From Elusimicrobia bacterium RIFOXYA2_FULL_47_53 (lineage in GTDB: Bacteria > Elusimicrobiota > Endomicrobiia > Endomicrobiales > XYA2-FULL-47-53), in assembly GCA_001800315.1 (NCBI GenBank), contig MGVE01000018.1, positions 56,563 through 120,562 of the forward strand: a DNA stretch of 64,000 bases, in the 5' to 3' direction. Each line of letters starts with the position of its first letter. Position 1 is the first letter of the stretch. A program made the translations under genes and the position numbers. Under the pieces are notes generated by a model that did not search any database, was not told the origin of the DNA, and saw only the letters and a list, made by a program, of their open reading frames with translations. Below are positions 48,701 to 57,104 of this stretch, one piece after another.

Positions 48701-50283
48701 CCAGGACCCGCTATACGACGCCCGGAGTTACTCTTATTTCGCCGCCGCCCCACCACGATATTTATTCCATTGAAGACCTTGCCCAGCTTATTTTTGATTT
48801 AAAAAATATTAATCCGACGGCGCGCATAAGCGTTAAGCTTGTTTCCGAGATTGGCGTAGGCACGGTGGCCGCCGGTGTGGCCAAGGGCCATGCCGATATG
48901 ATTCTTATTTCCGGCGGTGACGGCGGCACGGGAGCCTCCCCGGTCAGCTCTATCAAGCATGCCGGCCTTCCGTGGGAGCTAGGGCTTGCGGAAACTCATC
49001 AGACTCTTGTGCTAAACGACCTGCGCAGCAGGGTGCGCCTTCAGGCTGACGGACAAATCAGAACCGGCCGCGATATAGCCATAGCCGCCATGCTCGGCGC
49101 CGAGGAATTCGGGTTCGCGACCACTCTTCTGATAATTATGGGCTGCGTTATGCTGCGCCACTGCCATATGGATACCTGCTCGGTCGGCATAGCCACTCAG
49201 AACGATCTGCTGGAAAAAAGGTTCAGCGGCAGGCCCGAATACATAGTGAATTATTTTAATTTCATCGCCCAGGATTTAAGAGAGATTATGGCGGGACTGG
49301 GCATAAGAAAGATTGACGATCTTGTGGGGCGCTCGGACCTTCTGGAACAGAACAGCTCCATACTTCCCTGGAAAGCCGGCAAAATAGATTTTTCTAAGAT
49401 TCTTTTCAGGCCGGACAGCGCCGGCAAGTCCGGCGTAAGAAAAATGTTTGAGCAGAACCACAATATAGATTCCGTGCTGGACAAAAAACTTATTGAACTC
49501 TCGGCGCCTGCCCTTAAGAACCGGAAAAATGTAAGGATAGAGCTTCCCGTGAACAACACCAACCGCTCGCTCGGCGCCATGCTAAGCGGCGAGGTCTGCA
49601 GGGTTTACGGAGAAGAAGGGCTTTTTGATGACGCAATATGGTGCAGGTTCTCCGGCATCGCCGGACAGAGTTTCGGAGCCTTTCTTGCCAACGGCGTCAC
49701 TTTTGAGCTGGAGGGACTGGCTAACGACTATGTCGGCAAAGGCATTTCGGGCGGCAAGATAATTATTTATCCGAGCAGAAAATCCTGTTATAAGTCGGAT
49801 GAAAACATAGTCATAGGCAATACTACTTTCTACGGAGCCATTGACGGCGAAGCCTACATTATGGGCGTGGCGGGCGAGCGTTTCTGCATAAGGAACTCGG
49901 GCTTAAACGCCGTAGTTGAAGGCGTCGGAGACCACGGCTGCGAGTACATGACCGGCGGAAAGGTCGTGGTTATAGGGAAAACAGGCCGCAATTTCGCCGC
50001 CGGCATGTCGGGCGGAGTGGCTTATGTGCTTGACGAAGACGGGCAGTTTCGCGACAGGTGCAACCTCGGCATGGTTGAACTGGAAGCGCTAAACGACGGC
50101 GACAGGGCGAACCTTAGGACTCTTATTCATAATCATTTTATTTACACGGGAAGCGCCAAGGCAAAGACAATAATTGACAATATGCAGGACTATGTCGGAA
50201 AATTCGTGAAGGTTTTCCCGATAGAATATAAAAACATACTGGCTTCTTCCAAAGCTACGGAAGATTCCGGAGAAGGTGATTAA
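45769..50283 (+). CDS. gltB: Glutamate synthase large subunit
   Basis: Class II amidotransferase N-terminus (CGVGFACSIKG), FMN-binding and 3Fe-4S regions (MLRHCHMDTCSVGIATQ), C-terminal GXGXG repeats; 1504 aa. Confidence 0.98.
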   Translation: MNNANLPKNIGLYNPEYEHDSCGVGFACSIKGVKSNEIVKNGLKILNSLAHRGATGADPKTGDGAGILIQMPHEFMLKAALAAGIKLPSFGEYGTGLIFLPQQADDRKLCKEILEKTAAEYGQRVLGWRSVPVDNSDIGVTARQTQPVIEQVFIAKNPAVTLQRDFEVKLYIIRKVSEKKIRESGAAQKAFFYVPSLSSNTFIYKGLLTPQQVENFFVDLKDESIQSAISLVHSRYSTNTFPTWDLAQPFRYLAHNGEINTLRGNVNWMRAKEALLSSEIFGADIEKIKPIVVSGGSDSAMLDNVFELLTLAGRSTAHAMLMLIPAAWEHNRLLDDSMRSYYQYQNCIMEAWDGPAAIAFTDGINVGAVLDRNGLRPARYIVTKNDLVVMASEVGVLDIDPALIAHSGRLEPGKIFYINTKEGRIVSDDEVKRTISSSRPYSKWVRENIVDLDSLPKVEPREKISGDLMTVLKSFGYTREDLKIIIKPMLETAQEPVGSMGNDAPPAVLSRKNQLLYNYFKQLFAQVTNPPIDSIREEIVMSLECYMGPRRNILSEVPEHCHRLRLKHPVLTNGDLEKIKKIDIPGFKTKVISTLFNPADESDFTAALDRISVEAEAAVKDGYTYIVLSDRGTGKDRAALPALLAVGAVHQHLVRKTVRAQVALIVESGEPREVHHFALLFGFGAGAVNPYLAFEACRYSISEGVAELDEKKAEENYIKAVNKGILKILAKMGISTLQSYRGAQIFEALGLGDDIINRCFSGTVSRIGGADFSVIAKETILRHREAYPEIEGPVMLDSGGVYSWRRDGEFHLWNPDSISAIQDAVRNNDYGRYREFAALINDQSKDPVSLRSLLKFKTTKPVPVEEVEPVGEIFKRFASGAMSFGSISKNAHETIAIAMNRIGGKSNTGEGGEDPARFKPLSNGDLKRSAIKQVASGRFGVNANYLINADEIQIKIAQGAKPGEGGQLPGHKVSKIIARTRYTTPGVTLISPPPHHDIYSIEDLAQLIFDLKNINPTARISVKLVSEIGVGTVAAGVAKGHADMILISGGDGGTGASPVSSIKHAGLPWELGLAETHQTLVLNDLRSRVRLQADGQIRTGRDIAIAAMLGAEEFGFATTLLIIMGCVMLRHCHMDTCSVGIATQNDLLEKRFSGRPEYIVNYFNFIAQDLREIMAGLGIRKIDDLVGRSDLLEQNSSILPWKAGKIDFSKILFRPDSAGKSGVRKMFEQNHNIDSVLDKKLIELSAPALKNRKNVRIELPVNNTNRSLGAMLSGEVCRVYGEEGLFDDAIWCRFSGIAGQSFGAFLANGVTFELEGLANDYVGKGISGGKIIIYPSRKSCYKSDENIVIGNTTFYGAIDGEAYIMGVAGERFCIRNSGLNAVVEGVGDHGCEYMTGGKVVVIGKTGRNFAAGMSGGVAYVLDEDGQFRDRCNLGMVELEALNDGDRANLRTLIHNHFIYTGSAKAKTIIDNMQDYVGKFVKVFPIEYKNILASSKATEDSGEGD

Positions 50284-51727
50284 GTTGGCAGACCCGAAAG
50301 GTTTTTTAAAGCTTAAGAGAGAGTCAGGTTCCTACCGTCCCGTTGAGGAGCGCCTGAAAGATTACCGCGAGGTAAGCGTTTCCCGTTCGCCCGATCTGTC
50401 GGTTGACCAGGCCTCGCGGTGCATGGACTGCGGCACGCCTTTCTGCCACTGGGCCTGCCCCATAGCGAATTATATACCGGAGTGGAACGACCTGGTATTC
50501 AATAAAAAATGGGACAAAGCCTTTGAAATGCTTTCAAATATGAATAATTTTCCGGAGTTCACCGGCAGGCTCTGCCCGGCGCTCTGCGAATATTCCTGCG
50601 TGCTCGGCATTAACGACGACCCGGTGACTATCAGGGAAAATGAGCTCGCGATAATAGAATACGCTTTCAGCAATAATTTGGTTCCCGCGGTAAAGCCTTC
50701 GGCAAAAACAGGCAAGAAGGTGGCTGTCATAGGCTCCGGGCCTGCGGGCCTGGCCTGCGCCGATCAGCTCAATAAAGCGGGCCATGAGGTGACCGTATAC
50801 GAGAAGGACCGCAATCCCGGCGGTATTTTGCGCTACGGCATACCCGATTTTAAACTGGACAAAAAAATAGTTGAACGCAGAATAAACCTGATGAAGCAGT
50901 CCGGTGTTAAATTTGAGGCCGGGGTAAATGCCGGCGTGGATGTCAGGGCCGAAGAACTAATGAATAAATTTGATGCCATGGTTATATGCGCCGGGAGCAG
51001 GACGCCGCGCGACATGAAGATAGAAGGCAGAGAGCTTAAGGGCGTATATTTTGCCATGGACTATCTCATGCAGTCCAACAGAAGGGTCTCGGGAGAAAAA
51101 ATAGAGTCGGAAATCATAGATGCCGCCGGGAAAAATGTCGTGGTTATCGGCGGGGGAGACACCGGGTCGGACTGCGTCGGAACGGCCCGCAGGCAGGGCG
51201 CAAACTCGGTGGTTCAACTGGAGCTTCTGCCCTGCCCGCCCGAGACCAGGAGCAAAGACTATCCCTGGCCGTTTTACCCCGTTCTTTTAAAGACCACTTC
51301 AAGCCATGAAGAAGGCTGTAACCGCCAGTGGTCGGTTTCAACAAAGAAATTCCTCGGCAAAAACGGAAAGCTTACCGGCCTTTCCTGCGTAAAGGTTGAT
51401 TTCAGCCAGAGATACGCCAACAACAGGCCTGTGATGAAAGAAGTTCCCGGCAGCGAGTTTGAGATAGCGGCAGATATGGTTGTGCTTGCAATGGGTTTTG
51501 TCGGGCCGGAAAAGATCGGAATGATAAGCGGCCTTCAGCTTGAGCTGGATGTCAGGGGCAATATCAGGGCGGATGCCGATTTTATGACTTCAAAAAAAGG
51601 CGTTTTCGCCGCCGGAGACGCCCGCAGAGGCCAATCCCTTATAGTCTGGGCCATTTCCGAAGGCCGCAAAGCGGCTCAAAATGTAGACAAGTTCCTTATG
51701 GGTAAGACCCGCCTTCCTTCCGTTTAG
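50276..51727 (+). CDS. gltD: Glutamate synthase small subunit
   Basis: CMDCGTPFCHWACPIANYIPEWNDLV, GSGPAGLACADQLNKAGHEVTVYE, IGGGDTGSDCVGTA. Confidence 0.97.
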   Translation: MIKLADPKGFLKLKRESGSYRPVEERLKDYREVSVSRSPDLSVDQASRCMDCGTPFCHWACPIANYIPEWNDLVFNKKWDKAFEMLSNMNNFPEFTGRLCPALCEYSCVLGINDDPVTIRENELAIIEYAFSNNLVPAVKPSAKTGKKVAVIGSGPAGLACADQLNKAGHEVTVYEKDRNPGGILRYGIPDFKLDKKIVERRINLMKQSGVKFEAGVNAGVDVRAEELMNKFDAMVICAGSRTPRDMKIEGRELKGVYFAMDYLMQSNRRVSGEKIESEIIDAAGKNVVVIGGGDTGSDCVGTARRQGANSVVQLELLPCPPETRSKDYPWPFYPVLLKTTSSHEEGCNRQWSVSTKKFLGKNGKLTGLSCVKVDFSQRYANNRPVMKEVPGSEFEIAADMVVLAMGFVGPEKIGMISGLQLELDVRGNIRADADFMTSKKGVFAAGDARRGQSLIVWAISEGRKAAQNVDKFLMGKTRLPSV

Positions 51728-51791
51728 GCAATTCACGCTTAATCAAAATAATCCGGTCATTTTTCAATCACAAAAAGTCCTGTCACGGCGC

Positions 51792-51821
51792 ACGGTTATG
51801 CCCTTCACCGTCCTTTTTTTT
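51792..51821 (+). terminator. Possible Rho-independent terminator after gltD
   Basis: Short stem ACGGT-N10-ACCGT followed by TCCTTTTTTTT; stem is weak. Confidence 0.4.
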
Positions 51822-51885
51822 GTCCCGGTTCTCACTTTTATTTCAAAATCCGGATTAAAAATCAAACATTTCTATTAAAAAACCC

Positions 51886-51914
51886 TTGACATTTATATGC
51901 AAATATATTATAAA
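51886..51914 (+). promoter_or_regulatory. Sigma70-type promoter for the HU gene
   Basis: TTGACA - 17 nt - TATAAA. Confidence 0.85.
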
Positions 51915-51994
51915 ACTATTGTATTAGCCGTTGATATTTGAATAAGGTTTTTAAATTTGGTCGGTGTTTTTGTTAGGTTTTAGAGAGGTGTCCT

Positions 51995-52276
51995 ATGCCT
52001 ATGATGAAGAAGCCGGAAGTGGTCAAGCGCGTTGCCGAAGTTGCAGATATAACGCAGGGAGACGCAAACAGGGCGATAAAATCTTTGGTTAAGGTAATCC
52101 AGGAAGCGATGAAGAACGGCGAGGTGATATCGCTTTCCGGTCTGGGTTCATTCCGCACGAAGCCGCGCAAGGCCCGTCAGGGAAGAAATCCCAAAACAGG
52201 GGAGATAATACCTGTCCCCCCCGGAAAAAAGATATCTTTCAAACCCACAACAACCTTGCGGAAGCTGATTCAATAA
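51995..52276 (+). CDS. HU/IHF family DNA-binding protein
   Basis: VISLSGLGSFRTKPRKARQGRNPKTGEIIPVPPGKKISFKP. Confidence 0.96.
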   Translation: MPMMKKPEVVKRVAEVADITQGDANRAIKSLVKVIQEAMKNGEVISLSGLGSFRTKPRKARQGRNPKTGEIIPVPPGKKISFKPTTTLRKLIQ

Positions 52277-52291
52277 TCCCCGTAAATTCAA

Positions 52292-52588
52292 ATGGAAAAT
52301 ATCAAAGTACGCGGGCTGCCGGTTATTTCCGGCTGGATTTTTATTTTTTGGGGAATCGTAGTTTCCCTGAAGGGTTTTTACGACGCTTTCTGGGGAGAGC
52401 CGGAGGCGAACATATACTCTCCGAAAAAGTGGGAGTTTATTTCGCAGCAGCAGTGGCTGACCTGGTCGGGCTTTGAGATAACCTTCGGGCTGGCCTGCGT
52501 TGGAGTGGCCTTCCTGCTCTTCGCGTACTCTAAAAGGCTTCCGGAATATATTGAAAGAGAAATTAAGGATAAAAATACTGTTTTGTAA
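52292..52588 (+). CDS. Hypothetical small membrane protein
   Basis: 98 aa, two hydrophobic segments, in-line between HU and an aminotransferase gene. Confidence 0.6.
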   Translation: MENIKVRGLPVISGWIFIFWGIVVSLKGFYDAFWGEPEANIYSPKKWEFISQQQWLTWSGFEITFGLACVGVAFLLFAYSKRLPEYIEREIKDKNTVL

Positions 52589-52600
52589 CGGTGATTAATC

Positions 52601-53797
52601 ATGGATAAAATTAAACCTTCTGACAAGCTTGGAGCTCTTCCACCGTACCTGTTCGCGCGCATTAACGCGATAAAAGAGGAAGCTCTGGCAAAAAAACTTG
52701 ATGTTATTGACCTTGGCATGGGAAATCCCGACCTGCCTACGCCTCCTCACATTGTTGAGAGGCTTATAGACACCGTAAAGAACCATACCAGAACCCACCG
52801 CTACCCGCAGGCGAAGGGCATGCCTCGTTTCAGGCGCGCGGTCGCGGCCTGGATGAAAAACCGTTTCGGCGTGGCGCTGGACCCGGACAGCCAGATAATC
52901 ACGCTGATAGGTTCAAAGGAAGGCATAGCGCATCTGTGCATGGCCTATCTTAATCCCGGCGATACGGTGCTTGTCTGCAATCCCTCGTATCCGGTGCATT
53001 TTAACGGAGTAATTCTCGCGGGCGGAGTGGTGCACTCGGTCCCCCTGCTGGAACAAAATAAATTTATTCCCGACCTGGCTTCAATACCCGAAGAAGCGGC
53101 CAGAAAGGCGAAGATACTGTTTTTAAATTATCCCAACAACCCCACGGCGGCCGTGGTTGAAGACAGAAAATTCCTTGAAGACGCGGTAAATTTCTGCAAG
53201 AAACACGAAATACTGCTTGTTTACGACAACGCCTACTCGGAGCTGACCTTTGACGGCTATGTAGCGCCTTCAATTTTTGAAATTCCGGGCGCGATGGACA
53301 TTGCCCTTGAGTTTCATTCATTTTCCAAGACTTTTAACATGGCGGGCTGGCGCATAGGCTGGGCCTGCGGCGCGCAGAAACTGCTGGCGCCCCTTGAGAA
53401 GTTTAAGTCTTTCCTTGATTACGGTTCTCCGACTTTCGTCCAGCTCGCGGCAAGCGCGGCTCTTGAAGGCTCGCAGGACTGCGTGAAAGAGCAGTCGCTG
53501 GTTTACCAGAGGCGCCGCGATATGATGGTTGAGGGTTTAAACAAACTCGGCTGGAAAGCGGATAAGCCGAAGGGTTCAATGTATCTGTGGCTTAAGATTC
53601 CGGAAAAAGTAAAGATGGATTCCATGACTTTCGCCGAGAGGCTGCTTAAAGAGACCGGGGTATGCATTACTCCCGGCATCGGTTTCGGCAGCTACGGGGA
53701 AGGTTATGTAAGGATGTCGCTTGTGACTCACGACAACAGGTTTCACGATGTGCTGTTGAGGCTTAAAAAATTCTTAAATGAAAATTCGGGAAAATAA
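52601..53797 (+). CDS. Class I/II PLP-dependent aminotransferase (AlaC/LL-DAP aminotransferase-like)
   Basis: DLGMGNPDLPTPPHIV, NYPNNPTAAV, SFSKTFNMAGWRIGW; directly upstream of hom. Confidence 0.9.
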   Translation: MDKIKPSDKLGALPPYLFARINAIKEEALAKKLDVIDLGMGNPDLPTPPHIVERLIDTVKNHTRTHRYPQAKGMPRFRRAVAAWMKNRFGVALDPDSQIITLIGSKEGIAHLCMAYLNPGDTVLVCNPSYPVHFNGVILAGGVVHSVPLLEQNKFIPDLASIPEEAARKAKILFLNYPNNPTAAVVEDRKFLEDAVNFCKKHEILLVYDNAYSELTFDGYVAPSIFEIPGAMDIALEFHSFSKTFNMAGWRIGWACGAQKLLAPLEKFKSFLDYGSPTFVQLAASAALEGSQDCVKEQSLVYQRRRDMMVEGLNKLGWKADKPKGSMYLWLKIPEKVKMDSMTFAERLLKETGVCITPGIGFGSYGEGYVRMSLVTHDNRFHDVLLRLKKFLNENSGK

Positions 53798-53798
53798 A

Positions 53799-55091
53799 AT
53801 GAAAAAATCAATAAAGCTCGGGCTTGTCGGTTACGGCACGGTCGGCCAGGGCGTGGCAAAGATACTGCGCAAAAATAAAAGCTATATAGAACACAAGATA
53901 GGCGCGTCCGTTGAGATAGCCGGCGTCTGCGACCTGCGAAAACCCAGGCTGGATAGCGGTTACTGCTGCGCGGATTACAAGCAGCTTATCGCCGACCCGG
54001 AAATTGATATTATTGTTGAGCTTATCGGCGGCTACGAGCCGGCGCGGAGCCTCATTCTTGAAGCGCTTAACGCGGGTAAAAATGTCATAACGGCCAACAA
54101 AGCCGTACTCGCCAAATACTGGGACGAAATTTTCAAAACTGCCAGCAAGAATCAGCGGCTGGTTTACTTTGAGGCTTCCGTCGGCGGTGGTATACCGGTC
54201 GTGCAGGCTCTAAACGAGGGGCTGGCCGCCAATCAGATACAGAAAATCAGCGGGATACTTAACGGTACGACAAACTATATACTGACAGAAATGACAAAGC
54301 AGAAAATAGATTTTAAGTCCGCTCTCGCGAAAGCTCAGAAGGCGGGTTTTGCCGAGGCCAACCCAACCTTTGACATAGAAGGCATAGATACGGCTCATAA
54401 ACTCGCGATATTGTGTTCGCTCGCGTGGTCGCGCTGGGTCAAGCTTGACGATATTTCCATAAGCGGCATAAGCAAAGTTACCGCGGAAGACATCAACTTC
54501 GCCAAAGACGAGTTCGGCTATGTAATGAAACTGTTAGGCTCGGCCAAGCTCTCCAAACAAGGGCTTGAGGTTTCCGTGGAGCCCTGCCTTATTTCAGGCA
54601 GCCACCCTTTTGCCAATGTGGAACAGGAATATAACGCGGTTCTCATACGCGGAGATGCCGTGGGCGATGTTATGTTTTACGGCAAAGGCGCGGGGCAGCT
54701 GCCGGCGGCAAGCGCCGTGGTTTCAGACATTATTGACCTTGCCAAACAGGTTGCCGTGGATACCGCCGGGAAGCTTCCCTATGTAAAATACGGTTTTTCA
54801 AAACGAATAAAAATAGTTCCCCAGGAACAGAGCTACGGCTGTTTTTACCTGAGGTTCTCCGCGATAGACAAGCCGGGCGTGCTTTCAACCGTTTCGGGCA
54901 TACTTAGCCGCTGCGGAGTTTCCATAGCCAGCGTTTATCAAAAAGAGCCTCTTTCGGGCAGCCGCCGCGGAGCTTCCATAGTCATGCTGACTCACAGAAT
55001 AAAATACGGCGGGCTGTTAAGGGCGCTTCGTCAAATAGACGCTCTTCCCGTAATTAAATCAAAGACCGTAAAATTCAGGATAAAAGATTAA
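53799..55091 (+). CDS. hom: Homoserine dehydrogenase (with C-terminal ACT domain)
   Basis: LGLVGYGTVGQGVAKIL, ANKAVLAKYWDEIF, GILNGTTNYILTEM, FAEANPTFDIEGIDTAHKLAIL. Start at MKKSIKLG. Confidence 0.95.
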   Translation: MKKSIKLGLVGYGTVGQGVAKILRKNKSYIEHKIGASVEIAGVCDLRKPRLDSGYCCADYKQLIADPEIDIIVELIGGYEPARSLILEALNAGKNVITANKAVLAKYWDEIFKTASKNQRLVYFEASVGGGIPVVQALNEGLAANQIQKISGILNGTTNYILTEMTKQKIDFKSALAKAQKAGFAEANPTFDIEGIDTAHKLAILCSLAWSRWVKLDDISISGISKVTAEDINFAKDEFGYVMKLLGSAKLSKQGLEVSVEPCLISGSHPFANVEQEYNAVLIRGDAVGDVMFYGKGAGQLPAASAVVSDIIDLAKQVAVDTAGKLPYVKYGFSKRIKIVPQEQSYGCFYLRFSAIDKPGVLSTVSGILSRCGVSIASVYQKEPLSGSRRGASIVMLTHRIKYGGLLRALRQIDALPVIKSKTVKFRIKD

Positions 55092-55100
55092 CCTTAAAAT

Positions 55101-55134
55101 AAAAAAGCTTGCGCCCACACGCGCGGGCTTTTTT
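55101..55134 (+). terminator. Rho-independent terminator after hom
   Basis: AAAAAAGCTTGCGC-CCACAC-GCGCGGGCTTTTTT. Confidence 0.9.
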
Positions 55135-55198
55135 AATGCCCCAATTGTCAACCCGTTAAAAACGCACGGTTGACATATAAAGTTGCCGCAGAGTTAAG

Positions 55199-55399
55199 TT
55201 GAGTCAATTGAAAAAGCCTTAATAATGCTCTGTCATTGCGATCTCCCGAAGGGAGAGAAGCAATCTCGTAGTTTGTTGTTGTCGTTGCGAGGCATATTTT
55301 GGCGTTTTGCCGAAGCAATCTCGGTGTAAACTACGAGATTTATTTCTGCCACTGAGTCTCCGGATGGCTGACCCGCCAATGAAGCGTTAACTGACTCAA
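55199..55399. repeat. MITE-like dispersed repeat, copy 3 (inverted core relative to copies 1 and 2)
   Basis: Termini TTGAGTCAATTGAAAAAG ... TGACTCAA; internal GTCATTGCGATCTCCCGAAGGGAGAGAAGCAATCTC is the reverse complement of the core of copies 1/2. Confidence 0.88.
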
Positions 55400-55408
55400 T
55401 ACATAATT

Positions 55409-56374
55409 ATGAATAAAACTGAACTTCTCGCGGACAACATTATTAAAGGTTATAAGTTAAAGCCTTCCGAAGCCCTGGGCCTGCTTAAAGCCGATTTTCA
55501 TGAACTGCTTTACGCATCAAATAAAATAAGGCGCCATTTTAAAGGCGATCGCGTAAAACTCTGCGCCATATTAAACGCGAAATCCGGTTATTGCGGAGAA
55601 GACTGCAAATACTGCGCTCAGTCCTCAAAACATAAAACCGAAATTGAAAGATATCCCCTGCTTTCTCAAGAGCATATGCTCCGCGCATTAAAAGACGCCC
55701 GGGCGAAAGGTGTTTCCTGCTTTAGCATAGTAACAAGCGGAAAAAAACTCTCGGAGAAAGAGCTGAATTCAGTCTGCGGCTACCTAAAAAAAGCCGGCAA
55801 AAGCGCCTGCGCCCTGAGCGTTTCTATCGGCGAAGCCGGGCCGGAATATTTAAAGGCGCTTAAAAAAAACGGGCTTAATAGATTTCACCACAATATTGAA
55901 ACGGCCCCGAGCAATTTCGCGAACATCTGCACCACCCACAGTTTTTCCGATAAATTGAAAAGCATTAAACACGCCCGGGCCCTTGGCCTTGAGGTGTGCA
56001 GCGGCGGGATTTTAGGCCTCGGCGAGTCTTCGGAACAGCGGGTAGAACTCGCTTTCGCGCTCAGGGACATAGGCGCGCAAAGCGTGCCGGTAAATTTCTT
56101 AAGCCCCATAAAGGGAACACCGCTTGAAAAAATGAAAACCATAACTCCCCTTGAGGCCCTCAGAGCTATCGCGGTTTTTCGGTTTGTTCTCCCGGACAGG
56201 GATATCACGGTCTGCGGGGGCAGAGAGGCGGTTCTGGGAGACATGCAGTCCTGGGTTTTTTACGCAGGAGCCAGCGGGCTTATGGTGGGAAACTACCTTA
56301 CCACATCGGGGCGGGACACGGGTAAAGACATTAAAATGATAAAAGACGCCGGACTAAAAATCGCGGGGAAATAA
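55409..56374 (+). CDS. bioB: Biotin synthase
   Basis: AKSGYCGEDCKYCAQSSKHKT radical-SAM Cys motif, HHNIETAPSNFANICTTHSF, GGREAVLGDMQ. Confidence 0.96.
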   Translation: MNKTELLADNIIKGYKLKPSEALGLLKADFHELLYASNKIRRHFKGDRVKLCAILNAKSGYCGEDCKYCAQSSKHKTEIERYPLLSQEHMLRALKDARAKGVSCFSIVTSGKKLSEKELNSVCGYLKKAGKSACALSVSIGEAGPEYLKALKKNGLNRFHHNIETAPSNFANICTTHSFSDKLKSIKHARALGLEVCSGGILGLGESSEQRVELAFALRDIGAQSVPVNFLSPIKGTPLEKMKTITPLEALRAIAVFRFVLPDRDITVCGGREAVLGDMQSWVFYAGASGLMVGNYLTTSGRDTGKDIKMIKDAGLKIAGK

Positions 56375-56375
56375 A

Positions 56376-57104
56376 ATGGAAAAAAAAGTCGCGCTGGTAA
56401 CCGGAGCTTCAAGAGGGATTGGCAGGCGGATAGCCGCGGAGTTTGCTTCCTCCGGTTTTTCTGTCGCGCTTAACTATAAGGAAAATTCAGAGGCCGCCAA
56501 AACCGCGCTCGGCGAGATTGAACGCTCCGGCGGCTCCGGCGCGCTTTTTAAGTGCGATGTGACGGATCACGGCGCGGTTATTGAAATGATTGAGGCTATC
56601 ATAGCGCGGTTCGGAAAAATTGATGTTCTGGTCAACAATGCCGGTATAACTAAAAACAGAGGCATTCTTAAAATGACGAAAGAGGAATGGGATTCGGTCA
56701 TAAATACTGACTTAAACGGCCCTTTTTATGTCTTAAAAGAGTGCGCCAGGCACATGGCTTCCGCCAAAAACGGGTCCATAATAAATATTTCTTCCATTAC
56801 GGCCTACAGGGGAGTTCTTGGAGCCTCAAATTACGCCGCGGCAAAGGCCGGCCTCACGGCGCTTACTAAATCAGCCGCCATGGAATTCGGCAGGCACAAT
56901 ATCCGGGTAAACGCGGTACTCCCGGGATTTCATAATACGGATATGGGGCAGAAAGCCTCAAAGGTTTATGTGGAAAAAGCCCTGCAGGATTCGGTTCTAT
57001 CGCTCACGACCGATATCTCGGAACTTTCCTCGTTTGTGCTTTTCCTTTCAGGAATGAAAACAGTTTCAGGGCAGGTATTCAGCTGGGATTCAAGGATAAT
57101 ATAA
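56376..57104 (+). CDS. SDR-family 3-oxoacyl-ACP reductase (FabG-like)
   Basis: VTGASRGIGRRIAAEF, NNAG, SNYAAAKAGL. Confidence 0.92.
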   Translation: MEKKVALVTGASRGIGRRIAAEFASSGFSVALNYKENSEAAKTALGEIERSGGSGALFKCDVTDHGAVIEMIEAIIARFGKIDVLVNNAGITKNRGILKMTKEEWDSVINTDLNGPFYVLKECARHMASAKNGSIINISSITAYRGVLGASNYAAAKAGLTALTKSAAMEFGRHNIRVNAVLPGFHNTDMGQKASKVYVEKALQDSVLSLTTDISELSSFVLFLSGMKTVSGQVFSWDSRII

